64,000 nucleotides of DNA from Byssothecium circinans (Eukaryota; Ascomycota; Dothideomycetes; Pleosporales; Massarinaceae): the NCBI GenBank assembly GCA_010015675.1, contig ML977004.1, positions 394,329 to 458,328 of the forward strand, in the 5' to 3' direction. This document shows positions 1 to 9,896 of this stretch, piece by piece. Position numbers and translations under genes: made by a program. Within the stretch, counting starts at the first letter, position 1. Every line of letters starts with the position of its first letter. The notes beneath the pieces are model-generated. The model had not been told where the DNA came from. It saw only the letters and a program-made list of their open reading frames with translations, and ran no database searches.

Positions 1-1005
1 GTTTTGTGATGGCTTCATGCATGAATGGATATTCTGCATAGATTTGCTGTTGGTCAGTGTTGGACGTTGAAACTCGATCGCGGAGTATAGCTCTCGGCAT
101 ACTATCGGGCTTGACTGATATCTAAATTGCGAGCTGAAACCAAAGACTTTGTAGGGCGCAATTTCTCTCCTTGGAGCTACTGCTTTGGTTAGAGAATGTA
201 GCATTCGAAACGCTAACAATGCCAAACGATCAGTGCCTTCGTGTACTCTTCACCGCCGTTATAATTAGAGGCTCCCATCACATACTCAACTAGCATCTTC
301 GAAAGACTATTGTTACTCGGACGTGTTTGTTTCCATGGACTACTTTGTACATGGTATATCAGTTCGCCTCCAGGGGTGATAACGCGCCCTCAAGACGCCT
401 ATGGAGACAGGAAAATAAATGTAATGAAAATCCGTAACTACTTCCTATACATGTACAAGAAAAGCTATCCGTGGAATTCCAAATTCCAATACTATTAAAA
501 GAATGCACAAGGTTCCTCCCGCAGACTGCATAGGCACCAAAAGCCTCCGAAGAGCGATCATCCCACCCAAAACGCATAAAACATGCGCCTCATCCATCAG
601 ATCAATAGTTCCACAACAGAATGCGTATTTCGGCTTCCTGTTATTCAGTCCGGTGAGGATGTGTACATGTTGTCGAAGTCCGCAAAAGTGTATCGGTACC
701 CCTACGAAATGAGAACGAGGCAAAACCAGTAGAAATTTGACGCCTAGGAAGGTAGTTGTGGAAATGTGGCTTTTGTCTTAGATATTCCTCCTACCGGCAT
801 GGATGAAGTGGAGGGTGTGGGTGCGGAGAGGGAGACAGAGAGTTTGGTGGTCGCATGATGGGTGTATATTTTGGTCGAGTAGAATGCTGCGGAAGTCATT
901 CACTTTGTGCGCATCCTATGTTGTATAACGAGGAGCCTTTTGTATTAGCACTACTCTCGAACGCCCATTCCCAACTCCATGAACGTACTTCAACTTATCC
1001 ATCAC
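1..1005. other. no supported gene
   Basis: Only short open frames without family motifs or consistent splice sites. It is the 3' flank of the UstYa-like pseudogene; I see no RNA gene or repeat. Confidence 0.5.
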
Positions 1006-1940
1006 CTAACTCCAAGGGTCCACATGCCCATGGACATCGAAATACTCCTTCATCCTAACATAACTATCCGTCCCCTCGTCACAGAACGCATATCGCTCAA
1101 TCGAATGCGTAACCAAACGATAATCATCCAAAGCGCGATGGCAAGCATTTCTCTCAGGTGCGTAGATCCATTCGACAAGACTGTCGAGATTCCGACACAT
1201 GACGGGCTGTTCGTCTCTAATCGCGCGTGCCTCGTTCCCTGTCGCCATCGGCGTGTCGTCTGCTAGATATGTTACGTCTTGTCGTAACGTGTCAAGGCAA
1301 TGATGCACGTGCTGGCCGTTCAAAACAGGAACGTTGCCCCGCTGGTAGTCGACAAACGCCCGCCGGATGAACTTTTGTGGAGCAATGCTTAACATTCATG
1401 TATGCTTATGGACCGAGGGGGGGAGCTTAGCAAGCAGTGAAGTTGATGGAAGCCTTTGACGAAATATCTTCCCTTCGTTTTAACCCAGGGGAAACGATCA
1501 GAGTGTGGTAGATTGTGCGCATCGGCAAATTCGTCCGTCAACGCTACAACCACGGGGTTTGTGTCTATGGCTTCCCACAACTCATCTATGCGTGTCTGGT
1601 TTGAGCCCCAGTACTTGGTGTGGTGGTGATGGATTGAAGGTGTGTCCAAGCTCAGTCCAGTATACGCAGACTTGCTCGTTGAAATTGAAGTCGGTGCGAC
1701 GTGAACGTGCTCGATGTGAGCGTAGATTACTATGCAGGATATGCAGACCAAGACGATGTTCAAGATCAAGCTGATAGCCAGTAGACCTCGTTGAAACCCA
1801 AGATGACGTGATGCAACTGTCCACTTAGTTTTTTACGAGGGGAAAGTAGGCTTCTGTTCGCGGACCGGGTCCGGAGAATCGTGGCTCTGTGAGTACTCCG
1901 ACAGGAGCGGATCCACAGAAATCGTCTCGTGGCAGTACAT
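1006..1940 (-). pseudogene. UstYa-like (DUF3328) oxidase, two lesions
   Basis: UstYa-family proteins are membrane-anchored oxidases or cyclases of fungal peptide and mycotoxin pathways, recognised by two HxxHC motifs. Both are here: HQLHC just before 1431 and HVHHC in the downstream exon, followed by LDTLRQD. An ATG at 1940 opens an acidic cytosolic head, then a hydrophobic membrane segment rich in Leu, Ile and Val. Two defects are visible. An in-frame TAA (codon 36, about 1833-1835) interrupts the head before the membrane segment. The expected donor after HQLHCL reads CTAAGC where GTAAGC is expected at 1430. With that donor the exons are 1431..1940 and 1371..1006 (510 and 366 bases, both phase 0) around a normal 59-base intron, giving about 291 residues. 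The clean phase suggests recent decay. A noncanonical intron removing the stop cannot be excluded. Confidence 0.7.
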
Positions 1941-2554
1941 TATGCTGTCGTCAAACTTTCTGAGGATTTTTGTTTGTCAATATCTCCTGCAAGGGGAAAT
2001 GAAAGACAAAGCGGCCGGCAAAGTCAGCGTACGGTGTCCACGGCAGTGCCTTCCACTAGCCCTTAATCCGCCCTCCACTCGCTACAAACGACTCGTGTGG
2101 CTGCCTTGTAAGCTCGGTGTCATCATCGATGGAGTGAAGATACCGTGAAACGAAGGTCTCGCCCGGCATCACCAAACCGTTTGGACCTCACTAGATAAGC
2201 GCACATGCATGGCTTTAAGGTCGACTGCAATGAATGAGGGCCATTAAGTGTACTACGTGCTACTAGAAAACCCCATGTAGATAACGGCGTAAGGGCCATA
2301 AATCACATATGCAGCTCAACTTGCTATTCCATGTACGATGTTGCGCAACCAGTCCCTCTCTATCCTATGGGGATTTGGATCGTCGCTGCGGTAACATCAC
2401 CAACACACTACAAGAAAGGCAACCGTTACAATGCCAAGTACATCCCCATGAGGACGGTTTCACTGCATAACTAACAGTCCGCGGAAATAATTCTCGTCCC
2501 CAAGTACTCTGATGCCATAAACAACATATAAGCGATAATCTAGTCGGATTTCAC
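1941..2554. other. intergenic, no supported gene
   Basis: Spacer between the UstYa-like pseudogene and the small secreted protein gene. No motif-bearing frame seen. The 2460-2553 part could hold a third exon of the secreted protein if the GTGAGT after codon 86 is used. Confidence 0.4.
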
Positions 2555-2901
2555 TCACCCTAGATCTTCAACCGTCTCAGTGTCAAGCTCGAACTCAACC
2601 TCACGACGGTAACCAGCTTTCATCTCGCCAATTTCAGCTTCCTCCTCAGTCAAGGTTTCGATCCACTGACGATTAGCCGTTGTCAACTCCGCACGATTTG
2701 CGTTAGACTTCGGGGCCTTGGAGAGGCTGACGTCCTTCTTGGTCAGAGCCTGGGGGTCTGGGATAGTGTTAGAGAAGACGTGTTGTTGAGCGATTCTATA
2801 GAACCAGGTAGCCACATCGTGGATATGTTAAGAAACTTACTCGTTGGGATTGCAATGGTGCCTCCGAAGACACTACTGAGCAGGATTTTGGAGAATTTCA
2901 T
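2555..2901 (-). CDS. small secreted protein, unknown function
   Basis: I do not recognise a family. Exon 1 (2841..2901) starts MKFSKILLSSVFGG, a plausible signal peptide. A GTAAGT donor and CCCAG acceptor bound an 83-base intron, and exon 2 (2555..2757) completes an 87-residue protein. The mature part is charged, with KK, NANR and RR sites and a Glu-rich C-terminus ending in VEDLG. The stop overlaps a strong donor (GGGTGAGT); splicing to the TGCAG near 2463 would replace the last residues with a short alternative tail. It lies between a UstYa-like gene and a tyrosinase, so a RiPP precursor role is possible, but no repeated core peptide is visible. It could equally be an effector-like protein. 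Confidence 0.45.
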
Positions 2902-3644
2902 TTTGCCGCCGTTGCTTGGGGACGAAATCGGTGCTTTAATAAGGTAGGGTTTTGAAGTTTTGGCTTGAATGGTGAGAGATGATTTCAGTGCGGAAAGTAT
3001 CCCCTCTTTATATCGTTCCTCAAGTTGCTATTCTCTTGGAAGACGGGGTCTTGATATCAGATAATGTGCGAGACATGGTGAGAACCGTTGAGGAGAAAAC
3101 AACGCAGACCATCTTAGCCACCTTCTGGGTTAAGAAGCTCGACGGAGCACGACGTTGAGCCAAGAAGCTGATCGTCGGGAATCAAGGGTGTTGGCAGATG
3201 GCTTGCCCAACCTTCCGTTTAGAATCGAGCTTGAATCATCTAACGCTTTGATTCAAACCGATGGACTTACCACATGTTGGAAGTGGCTTGAGACTTTGCG
3301 ACCGTGGCGCTGCATGTGTTGCGTTGTAAAACTTGGTATTACGGATACTAGTAATCGATGAACAGCGCTTAGAGTAGAGCGCATTACGTACAGATCGCTG
3401 CGATCACGAACAGCCCATTTACTACACCTACAGCTACTAGTAGTACAACGCTCTCTATCGTTGTAACGGTAACTAGTTTACTACTGTATATCACAACGTA
3501 AGTTAAATTCTACTCTAAACGCCACGGCCGATAAGTCCGCACCTTAGGTAGTGTGAGCAAATTATGTGACGCAATTGAGACAAAGCTCGATTCTTCTCAT
3601 ATAGTAAATCGTGCCCTTTCATCTCACAATCAGCTATCGCCATA
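2902..3644. other. divergent promoter region
   Basis: Spacer of 743 bases between the minus-strand secreted protein gene and the plus-strand tyrosinase gene. It could drive both genes; no specific binding site is claimed. Confidence 0.4.
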
Positions 3645-4981
3645 ATGAAAAGCCGTATACTAAGCCCTCAGGAGCCTACCTACACACGCGTTCCAGAGGA
3701 AGAAAGCGGAACCATCAAACAGCAACAACACAATCGCTCGCCGCTGCCAAAGCACTGTTTGGTCATTATCCTCGTGCTTGTAGCAATACTAACGGCATGT
3801 CTCTGTGCCCGCTGGACGCTAAGCCCATCACAAAGCCAAATACCACGGTCGAGCGTTTGCCAACGACCATCAACAAGGCGAGAATGGCGGACTCTAACGA
3901 CGCCAGAAAAGCACGAATACCTCACGGCTGTATCATGTCTTCAGACGAAAACTTCAAGACTCGGATTAAACCACACCCTCTATCATGATTTCCCGTACGT
4001 ACACAGCCGTGTTGGTCAATACGGTGCGTATTTTCTTGCCATTTCCCGGAACCATGAGTTGCGACAAGTACTTTAAGCTAACGACAAGGTAACGCAAACA
4101 AGTCCACGACGCAGCACCCTTCCTAGCATGGCACAGATATTACATCCACATCTACGAATCAGCCCTGAAGCACGAATGGAATTACACAGGAACCATGCCG
4201 TAAAAACCCCACTCCACTTCCCCCTTCATCCTCCAGTCCCAAATCAAAAGCCGCTCAACAGAACACTAACTCCTTCCTACAGGTTCTGGAACTGGCAGCT
4301 AGACTGGAAAGACATAACCAAATCCCCCATCTGGTCCACAGACCACGGCTTCGGCACGACAGGAGATCCCGAGCGGTCCCTCGACACCATCCTCAACGGG
4401 CATTGTGTCGTCGACGGCCTTTTCGCCGATATCGTTATACCGTACCTCGATGAGAAGTTCTACCCTCACTGCCTATCAAGAGGTTTTGCCCAAGGGGAAG
4501 AGCTGAGGAATCTTTCAATGATGCTGAGTCCGGAGACGATAGAAGACCTGCTGGATCTAGACGAATACGACGCTTTCAATCTCGGGATGGAGCATGGTCC
4601 CCACCTAGCTATACCGCGGAGTATCCGTGGCGATTTCTCCTTGTTGACGGCTCCTTCGGGTAAGCTAGCCCCGTTTCTCTCCCCATCTCCTCACACATTT
4701 GATATCGTATGTTTTGTCTCGCTTTGGCTGATTAGGGCGGGTTTGGGGTTTTCGTTGCAGATCCCGTGTTCTTCCTCCATCACGCGCAGCTCGATCGCTT
4801 GTGGTGGAAATGGCAGCTCTTACATCCGCAAAAAAGGTGGGAGTATTCGGGGTTGGCGAAGCATGGCTTGCGGGAGAGTGCTTCTGTGGAGGATTTGTTG
4901 CTGGTGGAGCGAATTGCTGGGGATGTTAAGGTTGAGGAGGTGCTTGATACTCATGGCGCGCTTTTTTGTTATCGGTATTGA
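3645..4981 (+). CDS. membrane-anchored fungal tyrosinase
   Basis: Type-3 copper oxidase acting on phenols; fungal relatives modify tyrosine residues of RiPP peptides or make melanins. Exons are 3645..4023, 4103..4199, 4283..4659 and 4761..4981, all GT-AG and in phase, giving 357 residues. A hydrophobic segment near residues 40-55 follows a basic, Gln-rich head, as in a type II membrane protein. CuA ligands are seen as FPYVH, VHDAAPF and WHRYY across the first splice. The tyrosinase signature FWNWQLDWKD follows, and CuB is visible as HGPHLAI and DPVFFLHHAQLDRLWW. The protein is short compared with melanogenic tyrosinases but matches the short tyrosinases near UstYa genes. Its neighbours, a UstYa relic and a small secreted protein, point to peptide tailoring (inference). 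Confidence 0.85.
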
Positions 4982-5332
4982 TCGGGGTGTTCGCTGGCCA
5001 CTTCGGGGGGTACTGATGGCGAAAAAAGGGGTCGAGTAGACGAAAACAGGTGATGCTGCATTTTCCCCACACAAACGGGTTGCCTAAAGTTTCTTCATCC
5101 AGAATGTAGGCTCCTTCAATTACAAACTCCATGAAGTAGATCGAATCCCTCTAAATATCAAAAGTGGAATTATATTCTACACTACATTTACAACGGAGCC
5201 GAAACTAACATCCCATCATCTCCTATCCTACAAGCCCCGAACCGGCTGTCTTATATACAATATGCCCACGGCCTTATGCAACACCTATAATACACTCATA
5301 AAATCGTTACTTTCCTGGTACTCTCCAGTCTA
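4982..5332. other. convergent 3' spacer
   Basis: A 351-base spacer between the convergent tyrosinase and Hsp78 genes. Nothing else is supported; transcription terminators are not recognisable by eye here. Confidence 0.4.
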
Positions 5333-7669
5333 TTAGAGAGTCGAAACAGTCAGCCCGCTCTGATCGTCTTTGACAGCCACCTTCGCCACATCTCCAGTCT
5401 TAATCTCGCCTCGAATGATCTTGTCAGCAAGACCATTGCCAATCTCCTTTGAGATGAGCCGGTTGAGCGGACGAGCGCCAAATCGAGGATCATAGCCTTT
5501 GTCGCAGAGCCATTGCTTGGCTTCGTCGGGCACTTGCAGCGTGATACGACGGTCATCAAGTCGGCCTTGGAGTTCCTTAAGTCGTATATCGACGATATCT
5601 CGCAACGCCTCCCGGGACAATCTCTTGAAGATGATGAACTCGTCTATTCTGTTGAGGAACTCTGGTGGGTAGGACGCAGTGACGACATCCATTACACCAC
5701 TGCGCACAGCAGGGGAGATCTCGCTCGTATCCTTGTCGCTCTGGGATTCAAAGTCGTCGCTGACTATGATGTCGGCCCCAAGGTTCGATGTGAGGACGAT
5801 GATTGTGGATCTGAAGTCGACTTTATGGCCCTGAGCGTCTGTCAGGAAACCTTCGTCGAGCACTTGGAGAAGCAGCGTGGAGATGTCCTTGTGCGCCTTC
5901 TCCCATTCATCAAGAAGGATGACGGCGTACGGCTTCCGCCGGACAGCTTCTGTCAGCTGGCCTGAGTCGTCATAGCCAACATATCCTGCTGGTGCTCCAA
6001 TCAGTCGTGATACTGTGTGCTTCTCGGAAAACTCGCTCATGTCGAAGCGTATGACGGCTGATTGGGTGGAGAAGAGGAACTCGGCCAATCGCTTGCAGAT
6101 CTCCGTCTTTCCTACACCAGTAGGGCCGAGCATCATGAAAGAAGCTATCGGGCGGTTGTCCCCTGAAAGACCTGCTCTCTGCATCCTGATCGCGTTCGCG
6201 ACAGCGGTGAGAGCCTCGTCTTGGCCACGCACATGTTCTCGTAGTGCGTCCTCCATATGAATGAGCTTCTCGCTCTCTCCACGCATCAGCTTTGAGACGG
6301 GGATTCCGGTAGTTCTAGAAACAACAGAGGCAATATCATCGGCATTTACGGAGTCGTGGAGAAGAGAGTCGCTACCGGTTCCAGGTTCCTCATCTTTCGG
6401 CAAGCGCTGCTCAAGCTCCGGTATCTTTGAGTAACGGAGCTCTCCAGCTTTACCAAAATTGCCCTCTCGCTGGGCTTGCTCCAGCTCCAGCCTGGCTTTC
6501 TCTAACTCCTCTTTGATGTTCTTGATCTCTTGAAGACCTTCGCGCTCCTTCTCCCACTTTTCTGTCAAGCCTTTCACCTCCTCTTGCTTCGCCTTTAGTG
6601 TCTCCTCCAACTTTTCTCTTCGCTCTCTGCTCGCAATATCTGTTTCTTTGCGCAATGACTCCAACTCAATTTGTATCGTCATTATCTGTCTGTCCAGCTC
6701 CTGAATTGCATCCGGCTTGCTTTCTTGTTGCAACCGGAGGGCACTGGCGGCTTCGTCGACGAGATCAATGGCTTTGTCAGGGAGGAATCGGTCGGTGATG
6801 TATCGATTGCTGTACGTTGCGGCAGCAACAAGAGCTCCGTCTGTGATTCGGACACCATGATGAACTTCGTATCGTTCCTTGATACCCCTCAGGATGGATA
6901 TCGTGTCCTGGACGCTGGGTTCGCCGACCTGGATGGGTTGAAATCTGCGTGCGAGTGCAACGTCCTTTTCGATTAGTCGATACTCGTTCAGCGTGGTCGC
7001 GCCACAGCACTGAAGCTCACCGCGGGACAGGGCAGGCTTCAAGAGATTGCTTGCGTCGATACTGCCTTCTGCCTTGCCAAGTCCGAGCAGAGTATGCAGT
7101 TCATCGACAAAGAGTATCACGCCACCTTTGGCCTCCTCCACTTCCTTGAGCACTTTCTTTAGACGCTCCTCAAAATCTCCTCTGAACTTGGCGCCCGCAA
7201 TAAGCTGGCCCAAATCGAGCGAGATGACGCGCTTGTCCTTGATCGACTCGGGTACGTCACCCTGGACGATCCGTTGTGCCAGCCCTTCGAGGATGGCAGT
7301 CTTGCCAGTACCAGCATTGCCGATGAGGACTGGGTTGTTCTTCGTCCGTCTCGACAAGATTTGGATTGTGCGGTGTATCTCTCCGTCTCGACCAATGACC
7401 GGATCGAGCTTTCCATCTCTTGCTCGAGCGGTTAGATCAACGCCATATTGCTCTAGGGCAGGCTTCTCGGGCTCGCCACCCAGATCCATGCGGTGGGTGC
7501 CGCCTGGTGGATGTGGCCGACCGTTCGCATAGGTACGAATTGCGGTGGCAGGTCGTATCGATGGCTGAACGAGTCGTGGAAATACGGGATTGACTGCGGG
7601 CCGGATGGGAAGTCGAGGAAGCTCCCTCGGTATGCGTCTTGCGACGACGCGGGCTCTACCGGTAAGCAT
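5333..7669 (-). CDS. HSP78: mitochondrial ClpB-type disaggregase Hsp78
   Basis: Hexameric AAA+ chaperone that resolubilises aggregated proteins in the mitochondrial matrix with mtHsp70. It is a single exon of 778 residues from the ATG at 7669, close to the yeast protein in length. The first 50 residues are Arg-rich with almost no acidic residues, as in a matrix presequence. The bacterial ClpB N-terminal domain is absent, as expected for Hsp78. AAA1 shows Walker A GNAGTGKT (117-124) and Walker B VILFVDE (about 184-190). A charged coiled-coil middle domain spans about 320-425. AAA2 shows Walker A GPTGVGKT (515-522), pore loop GYVG (about 562) and Walker B VILLDE (583-588), and the ClpB C-terminal domain follows. 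It is divergent from the eEF1B gene, with a heat-shock-element-like triplet in the shared promoter. Confidence 0.95.
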   Translation of the reverse strand: MLTGRARVVARRIPRELPRLPIRPAVNPVFPRLVQPSIRPATAIRTYANGRPHPPGGTHRMDLGGEPEKPALEQYGVDLTARARDGKLDPVIGRDGEIHRTIQILSRRTKNNPVLIGNAGTGKTAILEGLAQRIVQGDVPESIKDKRVISLDLGQLIAGAKFRGDFEERLKKVLKEVEEAKGGVILFVDELHTLLGLGKAEGSIDASNLLKPALSRGELQCCGATTLNEYRLIEKDVALARRFQPIQVGEPSVQDTISILRGIKERYEVHHGVRITDGALVAAATYSNRYITDRFLPDKAIDLVDEAASALRLQQESKPDAIQELDRQIMTIQIELESLRKETDIASRERREKLEETLKAKQEEVKGLTEKWEKEREGLQEIKNIKEELEKARLELEQAQREGNFGKAGELRYSKIPELEQRLPKDEEPGTGSDSLLHDSVNADDIASVVSRTTGIPVSKLMRGESEKLIHMEDALREHVRGQDEALTAVANAIRMQRAGLSGDNRPIASFMMLGPTGVGKTEICKRLAEFLFSTQSAVIRFDMSEFSEKHTVSRLIGAPAGYVGYDDSGQLTEAVRRKPYAVILLDEWEKAHKDISTLLLQVLDEGFLTDAQGHKVDFRSTIIVLTSNLGADIIVSDDFESQSDKDTSEISPAVRSGVMDVVTASYPPEFLNRIDEFIIFKRLSREALRDIVDIRLKELQGRLDDRRITLQVPDEAKQWLCDKGYDPRFGARPLNRLISKEIGNGLADKIIRGEIKTGDVAKVAVKDDQSGLTVSTL

Positions 7670-8107
7670 CTTCACGCAGAGTGCGATTGTAATACGAGAA
7701 AAAGCATTCAAAGCAGAGAAGGGCGCGGCCTAGGAGATGGCATGGTTATATGCGTGATCTCGTCGATGAAGCGCGGTGGTTCAAGCTCCTTCTAGAGCCT
7801 TCCACTCTACGTTGTGATGCTTGAACGCTATCAACTGACCGATTCAAGCTATCAAGAGATAGGATGAACCAAGTGTCTAGGAGCGATTTGCAGAGAAGTT
7901 TTCACTTCCTATCGTGTGGTGGTTCTTGGTGAGGTGGGAGGTTCTGTACTTCATGCGGCCGAGGCCGCCGGGAAAATATTGTTGCGCTCCACTAGCGTGT
8001 CAAAAACTCTACATCGAGTCGACTCACGCCCGCCTCCAAAGTACAATTCATCGACCATCTCCTCCACATTCACACAGAAAGAACGCTGCCAGTATACCAC
8101 CACAGTC
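7670..8107. promoter_or_regulatory. bidirectional promoter, Hsp78 / eEF1B
   Basis: A 438-base divergent spacer between two head-to-head housekeeping genes. It contains the HSE-like site near the Hsp78 side and a pyrimidine-rich stretch near the eEF1B side. Confidence 0.5.
7790..7802. promoter_or_regulatory. heat-shock-element-like triplet
   Basis: TTC-nn-GAG-nn-TTC, one base away from a perfect three-unit HSE (TTCnnGAAnnTTC), 121 bases upstream of the Hsp78 ATG. Hsf1 control of Hsp78 is known in yeast; use of this site is inferred. Confidence 0.35.
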
Positions 8108-9071
8108 ATGGGCTTTACCGACCTCCTCTCCGACACCGGCCTTACCATCCTCAACAACTGGGTCAAGACGCGCAGCTACATTGTTGGGTGAGTACAGTGC
8201 CCCGCCATCCCGTATTGTGCGTTTCCTCTCTTCCTACCACCACCACCACCACCACCACCAACGACACCATGATGAAAACAATTGGTCCGTGTTAATGAGG
8301 CGGCTTAAGACCCCGCTATCTGAATACAAACCCACGCGCTTGTCGCATCCTGACCGTCATATCCCTCCACTGCTGTTCTCGTACAAGGACCGTGGCCTGT
8401 CGCTAACAGCAACAGCTACACCCCCTCGCAGGCCGATGTCAAGGTTTTCCAGCAACTAAAGACCATCCCCGCGCCCGAGAAATATCCGTACGCATGGCGC
8501 TGGTACAACCACATCCTCACCTTTGAGGGCGAGTTTTCTTCCCTGCCCGGTGATCCAACCAAGGAGTACACCGCCTACGGCCCCGAGCAGTCGGAGCTCC
8601 CCATCAACCCAGCCAAGGCACCTGCCGCTGAGGAGGACGATGACGAGGTCGACCTGTTCGGTAGCGACTCTGAGGTGGACGAAGAGGCCGAGAAGCTTAA
8701 GGCCGAGCGTCTGGCCGAGTACAACAAGAAGAAGGCTGGAAAGGTCAAGCCGGCTGCCAAGTCCATTGTCACCTTGGACGTCAAGCCCTGGGGTATGTTG
8801 TCACTGTCTCCTGGTTTGTGGAAGTTGACTGACTTGTGTAGATGACGAGACCGATCTGGAAGAGCTCAAGGCCAACGTCCTCGCCGTCGAGCAGGACGGT
8901 CTTGTGTGGGGTGCCTCCAAGTTTGTCGCTGTCGGCTTTGGCATTAAGAAGCTGCAGATCAACTTGGTCATCGAGGACGACAAGGTCTCTTTGGACGACC
9001 TGCAGCAAAAGATCGAGGAGGATGAGGACCACGTCCAGTCTACCGACGTCGTGGCCATGCAGAAGTTGTAG
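8108..9071 (+). CDS. EFB1: translation elongation factor 1-beta (eEF1B)
   Basis: Guanine nucleotide exchange factor that recycles eEF1A-GDP to eEF1A-GTP in the cytosol. Exons 8108..8187, 8416..8792 and 8842..9071 give 228 residues, the usual size. The N-terminus is the short GST-C-like part ([23 protein letters not shown]). A glutamate/aspartate-rich linker with the [15 protein letters not shown] block follows, then the C-terminal EF1-GNE domain with [30 protein letters not shown] and a TDVVAMQKL end. The first intron (228 bases) is long for this genome and holds an ACC microsatellite. The position of intron 1, a few codons into the GST-like domain, is common in fungal orthologues (from memory). 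Confidence 0.96.
8236..8260. repeat. ACC trinucleotide microsatellite
   Basis: About eight perfect ACC units inside intron 1 of the eEF1B gene; outside the coding sequence, so no polyhistidine is made. Confidence 0.9.
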
Positions 9072-9896
9072 GCGTCTACATCTTGTTTGCCCGTAACTTG
9101 CATGCGTTGGCAAGTCTGATGAGTAATGACGGTCGGTTGGCATAGTGTGGCACAGTGATGATGGATGATGAATGATCATATGAGAAGGAAACGATACTGG
9201 ACAAATGAAATCCGTTCGCTTCCCACCAGATAGCATTGAGTCTTGCCTGCAGTGTCATGAACGGAAAATTGGAGGTCATCAAGTCGTGTAAGCAGATACG
9301 GGCTTACAAAGAGTTCGTACCAGGACAGGGATGCTTGCATTGCGGGGTCGAGGTATGGAGTACTTAAAAAACTTAAAAAACGGGATAGAGCATGCGACAT
9401 CTAGAAGATAGGGGACCCATGCACCTTTTCGAGAGTTTTATAAGCGTCCTGGAGTCGTGTTATTTTGAGCTTCTTCAATGTTTAGTGTTCATCTCATCCG
9501 AAGTGTTTAGTGTCTTATCTTTTTTACCTCGGCATAATTGGCGGCGACAGGGTTGAAAAGCTTGACCGGCCCTACCAAGCGCACGTACGTCACGGGCGTG
9601 AAATTCTTCAACGACGATAAATTGTTGACGTCTAGAAGGCGCTGGGCGGCAATTGCTCAGCATAATTGAAGGCGATTAGGATCCACTTGCCTCGGAAACA
9701 AAGTACAACACGCCTTCCGCTCGCTCGCTCGGCCTCGGACTGTCGGACTGTCGCTTCTCTCCTCGAGTACTCGTAGAGGCGCGGCGCAAACATCAAAGTC
9801 TTATAGACCACCTCCCATTCATACTCGATAGAGCCTTGTCAAAATAACAGGTCTTGCCCCTTCACTCGAGTCGCTCGCTCACCACTACTTACCACA
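9072..9896. other. intergenic, promoter of the MFS gene
   Basis: No motif-bearing frame. The pyrimidine-rich 9700-9895 part is a typical fungal promoter or 5' leader preceding the MFS start. Confidence 0.4.

Noticed and set aside
1396..1430. A 26-base intron in the UstYa-like pseudogene using GTCCAT
   Set aside because: Too short for splicing. The 59-base intron with a mutated donor restores phase and normal length.
2555..2901. Repeated core peptides flanked by KR sites in the small secreted protein
   Set aside because: Searched by eye; only isolated KK and RR pairs occur and no segment repeats.
8230..8262. Apparent polyhistidine run near the eEF1B gene
   Set aside because: It is an ACC microsatellite inside intron 1; the protein reads continuously when the intron is removed.
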